A stretch of DNA of 64,000 bases from Protea cynaroides (taxonomy: Eukaryota; Streptophyta; Magnoliopsida; Proteales; Proteaceae): positions 39,923,758 through 39,987,757 of the forward strand of contig CM053266.1 of assembly GCA_028583415.1 (NCBI GenBank), read 5' to 3'. Position numbers and translations under genes: made by a program. The number at the start of each line of letters is the position of its first letter. The first letter of the stretch is position 1. Shown one piece after another: positions 35,985 through 45,887 of the stretch. Below the pieces are notes generated by a model that was not told the DNA's origin, searched no databases, and worked only from the letters and a program-made list of their open reading frames with translations.

Positions 35985-37010
35985 GGATCCAAATTGTCTC
36001 CGTAGGAGATCTTGCTTTTATCCAATGCACGCCATGTGTAGTCGCTTTTATCTGACGTCTCACGATATCCTGCCGCAAGAGATGAAATCCTAAACGGTAT
36101 GTACCTTATCAAAGTGCGAAAGCTCTTCGACTCTTGTTGTTTCGGCCATAAAATTACCACAGGAAATCAACCTTTGACATCTCCTCTGACGGATTTGGTT
36201 GAGCTCCACCGAAAAACACCAAAGCCTAGAATCTCTCGCCCTCCCATGGTACTTGTTGATCTCAAAGCGATGACGTGAGCTTTAAAACGAGCTTCAAATC
36301 AGATTCTCTTTCCCTGAAATCAGTTCTCATCACACCAAAGCTCCAACTGATCCTTTCAGGCAAGGAAGTTGTGGGAGTCGAGAGCCATGAAAAGGACGAG
36401 TAGCACCAAGAGCTTATCAAACCTAGAATCTGAATAGCTTAAGGGGTTATGGATCTTGGTTTTGTTTTCTCAGAAGAAGATAAGGATTCAAGTTTGGTTT
36501 CTATCATTCCTGGGTTGTAGAGTTGATGACGAATCTGCAATATCTTTCTGGCTTGGGATGTTCTCTTCTCCCTTTCTCTCCCCTCTGAAACAAACCCTTT
36601 CGACTGTCTTCATTTTTTGTTTCATGGGATTCAAAATCGATATTTGATAAGGAGCTTACCGTTCACGGTTTTGAACCAGAGATGAACGTTTCTTCTCCTC
36701 CTTTGCCCTCTCTCTCTCTTCTGAAACAGATCCCTGAAACAAACTCTCGATCCAACTTTATTCTTCCTCTGCCCTCTCTCTCACCTCTGAAATAGATCCC
36801 TAAAACAAACCCTCGATCCTTCTTTCGACTGTCTTCAAAATGGTTTCACGAATTCAAATTGGATATTTGATAATGTGCATACTAGTTCACGTTTCGTGTC
36901 CTATGGCAGGATGTCTTGAGACGTCAGATACCAGCGAATACAGGTGGCGTGCATTCGTCAAACGCAGCAACGTCTCCTGCGGATACATTTGCAGGAGACG
37001 ATTTGGATCA
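35985..37010. mobile_element. Mutator-like non-autonomous element with long inverted ends (1026 bp)
   Basis: The left end GGATCCAAATTGTCTCC and the right end (inverted) TGATCCAAATCGTCTCC open arms of roughly 115 bp that match each other, including GAGACGTCAGATA and GGCGTGCATT blocks. The flanks GAAAACATA (35976-35984) and AAAAATATA (37011-37019) agree at 7 of 9 positions. The interior has no transposase. It contains a diverged direct repeat (about 36570-36655 and 36772-36880, sharing TTTCGACTGTCTTCA and GGATATTTGATAA-type sequence). Its end sequence links it to the 140-245 bp palindromic MITEs, of which it may be a longer relative or a Pack-MULE. Confidence 0.72.
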
Positions 37011-37935
37011 AAAAATATAACCTACTACTACTCTCCTGCCTCTGGAATCTTTTTTTTAAAGTAAATTATAGGTTCTTTTCTTATAATTTGCTCTTAAATC
37101 AGGTACACCTCAAATTGTTTGAAAGGTTTGGGATGTACTTGATTTAAGGACAAACTACAAAGGAACTTATAATTTACTCTCTTTTTTTTTTATTATCATG
37201 TTTTTTTTTTATTGCAACACTTCACAAAGGTTGTTCTCTAACATAGTGTGGAAAAGTCAAAATTATGTAAAAATGAAAAGATAGAAAGGATGGAGTGGTG
37301 GAGAAAATCTATTTCATGAAAGAGGTGCCAGTATTTTGGAGAGGGAGCGAAAGATTGGGAGAGGGAGGGACGGGATAAGGGTGGGAGAAACACAAAAGCT
37401 ATTTTTTTTAGTTATAAGGGAAATTAAAGGTAAAGGAAGTTAAATTTTTGTAATTAAAAAAAATATAACTTTTATAATCACATGACTATATAATTAACTT
37501 CACATTATTACATATTTAGTTATTAATTTATATTTTATTTTGCATCTCAATCATTTGCATTTTAAAAGTAAAATAAAATTTATATCTAATAAGAATTATT
37601 ACTAAATATGCTCAAAAATTTAGGTAGTTTATACAATCATATTATATTATAAATTTTTTTTTTTTAAGTTTAAATTTTTTTTATATCACTCCACTTAATT
37701 TCTCTTGTATCCAAAGTGAGCCAGAAAACATGGGAGGTAAAGATTCAAAGAGCAACAGCCAAACAACAAAAGACACAAGTGAGAGACATGGTGTTGCTTT
37801 GTTCCTTGGTGGTAGCAATTTAGTTACAACAAGATTTTTCTAATAAAATATATAAAAAAATACAAATAATTATCCACATAACAGGCAGTAGTGATTGTAG
37901 GATTTGATCCAGTGCAATGCTACTGAAAACATTTT
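37011..37935. other. intergenic, AT-rich
   Basis: No gene or element recognised. Confidence 0.5.
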
Positions 37936-38030
37936 GTGGGGGGGGGGGGGGGGGGAAGGGGTTTTTTTTTTTTTTGGGGGGGGGAAAGGGGGGGGGAAAA
38001 AGGGAAAAAAGGTTAAGGTTTAAATTTAAG
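37936..38030. repeat. homopolymer block of G, T and A runs
   Basis: A run of about 18 G, then AA GGGG, about 14 T, 10 G, AAA, 9 G, A5, GGG, A6. Cytosine is absent throughout. This is unlike any common satellite and may be a sequencing or consensus artefact. Confidence 0.9.
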
Positions 38031-38423
38031 AAAGTCATAATCCCTTAATCGCCATTACTTATCATGGGCGGCGAAGAACACCTGGGATCTTTCAAGCAAA
38101 CACCAAAGAGAGCAAATAGTTAATCCATTATTCATGAATCACAGCTTCCTGCAAGGTGTTTTTTTCATTTTTTATTTAATCAATTAGCTGCATAATCACA
38201 TACCCAATAGTCTCTTTGTCTAGTGGCTGCATATAGTCCAGTAATCCACTATAGCATGTATAACTTGAATATTTAGCTTCTTACCACCTGTCAGTGCCTA
38301 GTTTTGCCTTGTAAAATTTTTCTCTCGTTACCTCTTCATGCATGATGGGAGAGAGGCATTGTTGTCATTTTAGGTTTAATAAAAATAAAAAAGAAAATTA
38401 AATAAAAAAAAGAAAAAAAAAGA
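38031..38423. other. intergenic
   Basis: No gene recognised. Confidence 0.5.
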
Positions 38424-38430
38424 TATATAT

Positions 38431-38480
<50 letters not shown>
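38424..38480. repeat. (AT)n microsatellite
   Basis: Nearly 30 AT units with one AAAT interruption. Confidence 0.97.
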
Positions 38481-38483
<3 letters not shown>

Positions 38484-39680
38484 GTGAGAGAAGAAGAGAG
38501 ACGGGAAGAGAGAGTTTGTTGGAGGGGAAGAGGGGGAGGTTGACACCTCATCTCTCTTCCCTAAAATCCCTCCACTTACCACCTCATCACCTTCATTCCC
38601 TCTCCCATCGACAACACACAACCCACTTCCCATCCCTCATTTCCTCAGCCATTAAGCCTCCATCTTGAGAGACCAACCACTACTAGCCATGACTCGAGCC
38701 ACCTAATAGGATGACCCCATAGGAACTTAGGGAGGAGGGCTGCCGATCCAGAAGGGAGGAGTTAAAAGAGGGAGTAGAGAGTGAGAAAAAGGAGGAGATA
38801 AAAATCGAGATTGAGAGAGGAAGCCGATACGATGGGAAATTTTCTGGTTTGGTTGTAGGCGGGTTAGTGAGAAGATATAAAGAAACTGAGAGAGAGGGCC
38901 AAAGAAAGAGGAGGGAAGAGAAAAGACGCAGAGAGAGAGAGGCCGTAGAAATAGTTGCAGAGGAAGAAGGTAGAGAGAGAAAGAGAGAAAGAGGAAGAAA
39001 TCGCAGCAGCAGGGAAGGGGGATTTTCTTCCGGTGGACTCTCCCAACTCTGTTATGCTTTTCTCCCATTCCAGGTATTTCACATTCTTATTTACAAACTT
39101 TCTCTGTTAAATTATTTGACCTTCTCCTGTCCTTGTTTTTTTTTCTTCCTCTTCCACTATTAGTAAAAGTATGATTTATGATATACAAATGTCCTAGTTC
39201 TCTGCTCTAGATTTGAATTTTCGTTTGGTTTTTTTTTTTACCTCTTTATTTCTTTTTGTTTGTTCGGCTGACTCTAGCTTTACATTTGGGTTAGCCCCGT
39301 TGATGTTGAGGTGGGATGTTCTTATTGTTATCTCAACAGAATAAGATTGAATCTACATTGTTTATTTTATTTTTTGTTTTGTTGTCTGTTCCTTACAACT
39401 TTAGTTTCGTGTTTAGGTTGGATTTTCTAATTTTTTTTGTTTGTTTATCTTAATTCGTGTTTAGATGTACTAGTCTCCACTTCTCCCATCCTACATTTTC
39501 TTTTCTATAGAGCATTTGATTAGGTTTTTTTTTAAAGCACTATGAGCTTCTCCAATTCTTTTTTGTTTTGTTTTCTGGATCAGTTATATTAGTTTTGGTC
39601 CTTTTATTTTTTAGTTTTCCTTTCAGGATTCTTAACCCCTAATCTCAACCCAATCGTTCTTCTACATTTGCTGTCCATGT
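38481..39680. other. purine/pyrimidine-biased stretch, possible transcribed leader
   Basis: About 38720-39010 is strongly purine-rich (GAGAGAGAAAGAG type). It ends at CTCCCATTCCAG/GTATTTCAC near 39073, which could be a splice donor or a chance match. No coding frame with family resemblance follows. The T-rich tract 39100-39640 resembles an intron. A non-coding transcript is possible but unsupported. Confidence 0.3.
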
Positions 39681-40230
39681 TTGTTAGGTCAGGACTGGTT
39701 TCGGTTAGAGAGGGGAGTCAATAATGGTATCTTAGGGATGCGTTTAGAGTTGGGTTTTGTTTGGTTAGAGTTGGGGTTTGGGTTGGTTCAGTTTAGGTTA
39801 TTTGAGTCAATAGGGTATGGGTTTAGGATAGGTTGGTCTAGGTTTGGGTTAGGACCAGATTTGGTTTCCTTTGGTTGCTTGAGTGTCAACTTGAATTGGC
39901 TTAGTGTGGTCTATGGGTTTAGACTTAGGTTGGGTTTAGGGTTTGTTTGTTTAGTTGAGTTTGGTTTGGGTTGGGTTTGTTTGATTGAGGCTCGTTTGGT
40001 TTCTTTTATTTGATTAGACCTAGGTTGGATCGGGGCTCCATGTATGCTTAGGTTGGTTTAGTTTAGGCTAGACCCATACGGTTTGAATTGGGTTTGAGTT
40101 TTGGTTTTCTGTTTGTTTAAGGTTGAGTCAAGTGGGTTCGATTAGGTTAATTCCATCTTAGTTTAATCTGACCAGATTTGGTTTTATTTTGACCAGCCTG
40201 ATTTTGGCTTAATCCTAGTCTTGGTCTAAG
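39680..40230. repeat. degenerate GGTTTAGGTTGGG-type minisatellite
   Basis: About 550 bases dominated by irregular GGTTT/GGTTGG units (GGTTTAGGTTGGG, GGTTGGGTTTAGGG) with very little C. It overlaps plant telomere-like TTTAGGG only locally (about 39935). The long frame through it is repeat-driven. Confidence 0.7.
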
Positions 40231-41530
40231 TGTGGGAGCCTTTGCCTTGTTCTGCTATGAGATTAATACTGTTTGTTTTCAATCATGTTTTGCCATATCA
40301 CATGTATATGAACTATTGAGTTTGACATGAAGGGATATAAGTGTTTTAATTTCCTGCCTTTATATTGCCCCTCTTAATGATTACATTGCAAGCTGCCTTA
40401 TTCTTTGATTTTATTTTGAGATGGATGCCTAAATCTAGTGTTTAATACAGACCATGGATCTAAGTCCAAGCGATGTATCCTGATTTTGAATATCTAATTT
40501 GTAATAGATGTATGTTAGGATGCACACCACCCTGCGATGTGATTGGCTAGGAGACTCTAAGGAGTGTGACCCATTGTGGGCCCATTTAGAATGAGTCCAC
40601 CCAACCCTAGGATTGGATCCAAAAGTGTGAGAAATCGTTGTATCAAAATTGTATTAATAAAAATGGACGATTGGATAGATATATGCATAGGATTGGTGGC
40701 TCGATGGACGGCCCACCTGGGTATCCCGAATGTGGGATGTGAATGAGATTTAGTGGACCCATGTGTGTGAGGAGCTAAGGCGTTTGGCTTTTCCTGAGTG
40801 TTGACCATGTATGTCCATGGCTCGTCAATCCATGGAAACTGCGCTTAACCTGATTCTCGAGAGACAGAGGTCTCGATAAATACATAGGCTGCGGAGGAGT
40901 TTGATCCATCCACATTCGATCAAATTGAGGTAAGTTCCATGTGTTATGGGATTACCTCGACGAGGAGATTTTCCTGTGGAAGGGAATGCTTCTACACTGA
41001 GATGGGTCCCACTGTTGTAGGAACATCTCTCACCATCGAATGTGTTCCATGATTATAGGAGCATCCATCGCTTAGGATGTGTTCCAATATTTTGGGAGTA
41101 TCCCTCTTCTTTTACACTCCTGGTATGTATACACCTGTTTGAACTACATTTGGCCTAATTCTTGTCGTATAGGGATATGTAGGAGGTCTAGGATTTTCCT
41201 AGAACTCGGTCATATGTTGTATGTCATTTTTTCTTTCTTTAGATGTATGATTAGGTCATTCATTAAATTCTTTAATTCATTTTGTGATTATTTTCTTGTT
41301 TAATTTTGTTTAATTTCAACTTATGTCATGCATAGTTCGTAAAGAATTAGAGATCAAATTAAGATTTTTCCTTGTATTTTGTAGTTTAATTAGATAGCCT
41401 CAAGGTTCATAAACTGTAGGAAATGATAGGATTTAGGAAGACCGATTCAACCGGACGAGTTGGGAGCCTAACACCTTCCCAACTAGTAATTTGATTCTTG
41501 CCTACCTTCCCAACTAGTAATTTGAGAAGG
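40231..41530. other. intergenic with a short imperfect tandem repeat
   Basis: Between about 41000 and 41105 three roughly 40-base units repeat the pattern TGTTCCA..TAGGAGCATCC. No gene recognised elsewhere in the stretch. Confidence 0.45.
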
Positions 41531-41691
41531 AGAGAGATAATTAGAATACAAATCCAAACTAAGAATTATTTCAGGAAGCAAGATCTAACCATACTTTTGG
41601 AGAAGAGACAGAGATGAGAAAGAGAGAGATAATTAGAATACAAATCCAAACTAAGAATTATTTCAGGAAGCAAGATCTAACCATACTTTTG
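41531..41691. repeat. direct repeat, 69-bp unit at 92-bp period
   Basis: AGAGAGATAATTAGAATACA through ATACTTTTG occurs at 41531-41599 and again at 41623-41691. The right copy runs into exon 3 of the zeaxanthin epoxidase remnant, so the duplication included its splice donor and downstream intron. Confidence 0.92.
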
Positions 41692-43274
41692 ACCATATTC
41701 CATCTGCCCCAACTGATAAATCCCCTTCGTATTTTCGGCCATCTTCAAGAACTACAGTGACCTGGGGCCACAGCAAAGTTATACATGAAGGAAAGTTTGA
41801 ATTCAAATGAATTGTAAACAGAGATTACATTAGGACCCTTCAAACCTTGTTAGGATCTTCTATAAAGTCGATGACATTAGATCTGTTTTCCACTATATTT
41901 GACCAACTACATTCACTAATATTTCTTGCAAAGTCACCCTAGAGATCACTCGAGTAAGAGGGAGTCCCCTCATTACAGCAGGAGTTAAGAGATCAAGTTC
42001 TGTAATCCTGACAAACAAAAAGAGAAGATAATGAAAGGCATTATCAATGAATTTTCTCTCTCTTCCGGTGGATATGTTAAAACTGAATGGTTCTATAGCA
42101 TTGTACGACTATTTCCTTCAGCTATATCTAACAGAAACAAATGGGACTTCACAAAAGCAATCAAAGCCATGTTTATATGAGTGCCGATCCAGTCTACTTC
42201 AGCTTTATAGAAGGCCCCACTTGATAACACTCTCACTCTTGGGGTTCCATTGATTCTGTCTCCTTGGGAGTAATTTTAGAATTGAATACTGTTTGGTAAA
42301 TTCGGTTCAATTCTAAGCTCCCAAGGAGTGAACTAGACTCCATTTGACTTTGCAACCCCGAATTTGGGAGTTAACAAAACTAGCTCTCATTACTCTACAA
42401 CAAATGAAACAGAATTAAAAAAGGGAGTCGAGCCAAAATGAAGACTTGACTACCGCCACCACCACAACCCCCCAACACCACCACTACCACCACCATCGCC
42501 ACCCACCGCCCACCACCACCACCACCACCACCACCACCACCACCACCGCCACCACCACAAAAAATAGAATCAATTCTAGATTCATTTTTATCAGATGAGA
42601 TTCTATTATTAATAAGCTTTGGAATCAGATCTAGAGCAACGTTATCAGACATATTCTGCTCTCAATAAAGTAATTTCAAAGCAAAAGCAACAGATTAAGA
42701 ACAAGAATGTTATCAAACGGAGAGCACACAAACACCACACGTTGGAAAAGAAGTAAACATCTCAAGGAGCTCGGCTACTTATGTTTGTGTGCTTAGTGAA
42801 CTTAGATGACCCAATAACAAAAAAAACTATAATTGGAGTGACAACCTTAAAGCGAAACATACCATTCACCTGATTGACCATCCAGCAGGCCGTTGATATC
42901 CTATTACCAGTGATGCAGCCTGCATCCATGATTTGCTTTGCGACATCCTTATCGATGGCATCCAATACTTCCAATGCATTGCTCTGCAGCTGAATTGGAC
43001 CGCGATGCTGACCTTCCCCTCTCACTGCACTCAATTCCTTCTCAAACACTTGTACTTCAAATCCTCTGTTCTTTGCTGCCAGAGCTAGGACCAACCCACC
43101 AACACCCCCACCAGCTATAAGAATCCGGAGCTTCTTTTTATCCCTTTCTGTATCTAATAAATTCAGAGAACCCACTCCGCACTGGATAACAGAGCTGAGC
43201 ATATTGAACTTGTTTGCTCTTGCTTTTGGAACTCTACAGAGCTGGGCACACAAAAAAACTTGCAGCGATGCCAT
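41687..43274 (-). pseudogene. zeaxanthin epoxidase, 5' three exons, frameshifted
   Basis: Remnant of the FAD monooxygenase that converts zeaxanthin to violaxanthin in plastids (xanthophyll cycle and ABA synthesis). Minus-strand exons are 43274-42846, about 41999-41846 and 41761-41687. Exon 1 holds the FAD-binding motif (LRILIAGGGVGGLVLALAAK) and RGEGQHRGPIQLQSNALEVL, then breaks after AGCITGNRI: an extra AT shifts the frame, and the shifted sequence still reads NGLLDGQSGEWYV. Exon 2 reads TPAVMRGLPLTRVISRVTLQ and then loses one base before NIVENRSNVIDF. Exon 3 reads VTVVLEDGRKYEGDLSVGAD and then GIWSK. The remaining two thirds of the protein, roughly residue 250 onward, are absent. A MITE sits in intron 1. 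Two frameshifts plus truncation indicate a dead copy. Confidence 0.88.
42213..42725. mobile_element. MITE with CCA/GGT array, divergent copy (about 510 bp)
   Basis: The left end (..CACTTGATAACACTCTCACT) and the inverted right end (CTCTCCGTTTGATAACATTC) resemble the TGTTTGATAAAACTT ends of the pair at 9801-11213. The same order of parts follows: subterminal TTCTGTCTCC..GGAGT sequence, then a CCA array at about 42447-42558. The target duplication is not recognisable and the edges are approximate. Lies in intron 1 of the zeaxanthin epoxidase pseudogene. Confidence 0.6.
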
Positions 43275-43372
43275 TGGTTGCAGAGAGTCAACTGTAGAGA
43301 TTCAACTCTCTTTATTTTTTTGTTACAAGATTTCTATTTTTAGGGAACTGTTAACTTATATGGGATGATGTG

Positions 43373-43616
43373 GGATTCAAATCGTCTTCTCCCTGTACTT
43401 CAGGGAGGAAGGAGACGTTTCTGTCAGATGGCCGACACGTGGTTTTCTGAAAAATCTTAACCCCACGTCCGAGTCGACACTGAGCAGACAAGCCGAGCCA
43501 ACAGGGGATGTTGGCTCAGACGTGGGGCTCGGATTTTTCTGAGAGCCATATGTCGGCCATCCGACAGGGCGTCTCCCTCCTCTCTAAAGTACAGGGTAAA
43601 GACAATTTGGATCCAA
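43373..43616. mobile_element. palindromic Mutator-like MITE, copy 6 (244 bp)
   Basis: Begins GGATTCAAATCGTCTTC and ends GACAATTTGGATCCAA. The flanks GATGATGTG and AATGATGTG agree at 8 of 9 positions. The interior matches copies 1 and 2 (GGCCGACACGTGG at 43431, GACGTGGGGCTCGGATTTT). It sits 99 bases upstream of the zeaxanthin epoxidase pseudogene ATG. Confidence 0.85.
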
Positions 43617-43625
43617 AATGATGTG

Positions 43626-45239
43626 ACCTTTTTTTAATTTTTTGTAAATTGATGCTAACCATTGGAGATGCCAATATACACGCACGGGCAGCATGTAGAT
43701 TCCACCCGCCATTGTCTTTGTAATGTTTGTAGACGATAAACTAAACGAAGAGATAATTTAATTGGAAAATCTTCAAGGTACCACAGTGTCATCGCCCATT
43801 TCAAGTTTTTTGTTTCAACTAAGAATCCTACATTAATGCGAGAAGGGATTAGAGAAAAAAAGGTATAATTTAATCTGTCATGCGAAGTTCTTGTCAAATG
43901 AAGACCGTGCGAACCAGCAAGTAAGGAAAATATTCACGACACCTTTGGGTTGTCATCTGTTGGAATTGTGTGGTCTCACACACATTGATTTTTATTTTAA
44001 AGAACATATTTGTGGCATGTGTCTTGTATATTTTTTAATTTATAAATTATTCAACTTTTTATTTTGAAACGAATCATATTGAATCGATCAACTTAGTGAT
44101 ATGGACTCCTACAACTCAATGGGTCTCTGATTAATTAGTCCATTAGAATATTATCCAACAAGAAATCCCAGTAAGATCCATCATAAAATCCAAATTGGGA
44201 TACTTCCTCAAAAGGGGTTTGTTGGGTTTTTCCCTCATATCCACCATCTCAAAAGTTTGAATTAGTAAATAGAGTGACTCATATATATAAGGTATATAAG
44301 ATTCTAATCTCTAAGCAATGGACGTAGGACTATTCCTATCACTCCACTTGATCACGTGTTGACCTTCTTTTGGATGACAGTATACGTGATGTGTGGTTGT
44401 TTTTTTGGGTGACCGTACATAATAAACCTGGAGCTCTGATACTTTGTTATGTTTTAATTTCAAAAGTTTGAATTTATAAATAGAGAGACTTTCACGTAGA
44501 TAAAACACCTAAGGTTCTAATCTCTAAGCAATAGTTCATTTTTTATTCTACTATTATTTTTAATGGCCCTTGGAGTTGTAGGGTTCAGCATAATGGGTCT
44601 AATACCCGCTGCATTAGGAGAAAAAAGCTTTTCTATTTCTTTTTGGGTGCGATTGATGCGAGCGTGAGACAAGGCATGGAATTTTTCCTGCTCAATCCTC
44701 CACTTCTCCTGCTTCAAAATCACCATTTGCTCCATCAAGCAAACGTTAAATTTGGGTATTGGGAACGAAGTTGGGGAAAGAACCGTTAAAGAATAATGGT
44801 ACTACCTCTTGGATATGCTTTTTTCGAAATGAGAGTTGAAGCTTCGATTTTGAATATGGAACCAGTTTGGGTTTAGTTTTTGTCGAAGACAAACGATCAA
44901 CAATGAATGCGAATGGGATCACTCTTAGTTAAAACTTGTTTTAAATGCATATCAAACAATTGTATCTTATTCAATCCTTTGGTACACGCATTGTTGTATT
45001 GATCTAAAAAATACGATAAAATACTTTATATTTCAAGTCTTGTCATTTAAAACACGTTTAATATGTATATTGTACTGTATTCATATTTTAACTTGCATCT
45101 TCCACGAGTAATGAATCGATCAATCCCATATCATGTAATATTGGTTTCTGCATGTAATCGATATGGGTTAAAAGCTGACCACTTTCTTATAATTATTTCT
45201 AAACTCACTATTTTATTACTCGTTAAGATGGGTTGTGGG
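43626..45239. other. intergenic with possible LTR retrotransposon debris
   Basis: TGTTGGAATTGTGTGGTC (about 43958) and two related stretches ending TCTAATCTCTAAGCAAT (about 44304-44322, 44517-44533) look LTR-like. GGAGCTCTGATAC at about 44430 resembles an inverted primer site. No coding domain is recognisable and the boundaries cannot be set. Confidence 0.35.
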
Positions 45240-45477
45240 TAGGGGTGTCAATCGGTCGGTCTCGATCGGACCTAATTGGTCTTATGTTACTCGGTTTAAT
45301 CAGTTTATTATCATCCATAATCGATTATGCTATTCGGTCTTATGCTTGATTATGTTATTTAGTATTATGCTCGGTTATATTATTTGATTTAACCATTGAC
45401 CCATGTTCAATTGCAATTGATCATTATTTATTCTATATTCACAAAATTTAACATGCAATTTGCTTTTATCTTGTTGA

Positions 45478-45521
<44 letters not shown>

Positions 45522-45879
45522 GGATAAAGACATAAAGTAAAAGTTAAAATCTATATTTAGCATAGAGACAAATGTGAGGGAAAAGTGAGGGAAATGTGCG
45601 AGAGAGAAATTATAAATGGAAATTATGTTGGTTTATGTCGGGTCGGTCTTTAATCGGTCTAGGCCGCATCGATATTTAATCGGTCTATGCCGAGTTAGTC
45701 TTTAATCAATCGATTTGGTCGGGCGACCGTCAAGTTACACCCCTGCACAGTGAACAAACTTTTTATTAATCGGTCCGATCTAAACCTGACACATTTATTA
45801 AAAGGTGCAGTCCGGTGTAGTTTTTAACCAATCGGCCCAGCTTGGTGGATACGATGTGGGCCAAAAATTGACACCCCTA
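45240..45879. mobile_element. hAT-like MITE (640 bp)
   Basis: The ends TAGGGGTGTCAAT and ATTGACACCCCTA are inverted repeats. The flanks GTTGTGGG and GTTGCAGG agree at 6 of 8 positions. The subterminal region has repeated CGGTC/GGTCGG motifs on both sides. A GA microsatellite lies inside. Confidence 0.8.
45485..45516. repeat. (GA)n microsatellite inside the hAT-like MITE
   Basis: About 16 GA units. Confidence 0.97.
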
Positions 45880-45887
45880 GTTGCAGG

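Noticed and set aside
36840..37064. 74-aa ORF (LETSDTSEYRWRAF) and its counterpart at 35750-36160
   Set aside because: Both are the two arms of the same inverted-repeat element read as protein. The similarity reflects the terminal repeats, not a gene.
39681..40013. 110-aa ORF
   Set aside because: Driven entirely by the GGTTTAGGTTGGG-type repeat.
44500..44740. Possible coiled-coil ORF (EKWRIEQEKFHALSHARI)
   Set aside because: Short, in a stretch with retrotransposon-like debris and no upstream exon; may be a fragment of an element but not supportable as a gene.
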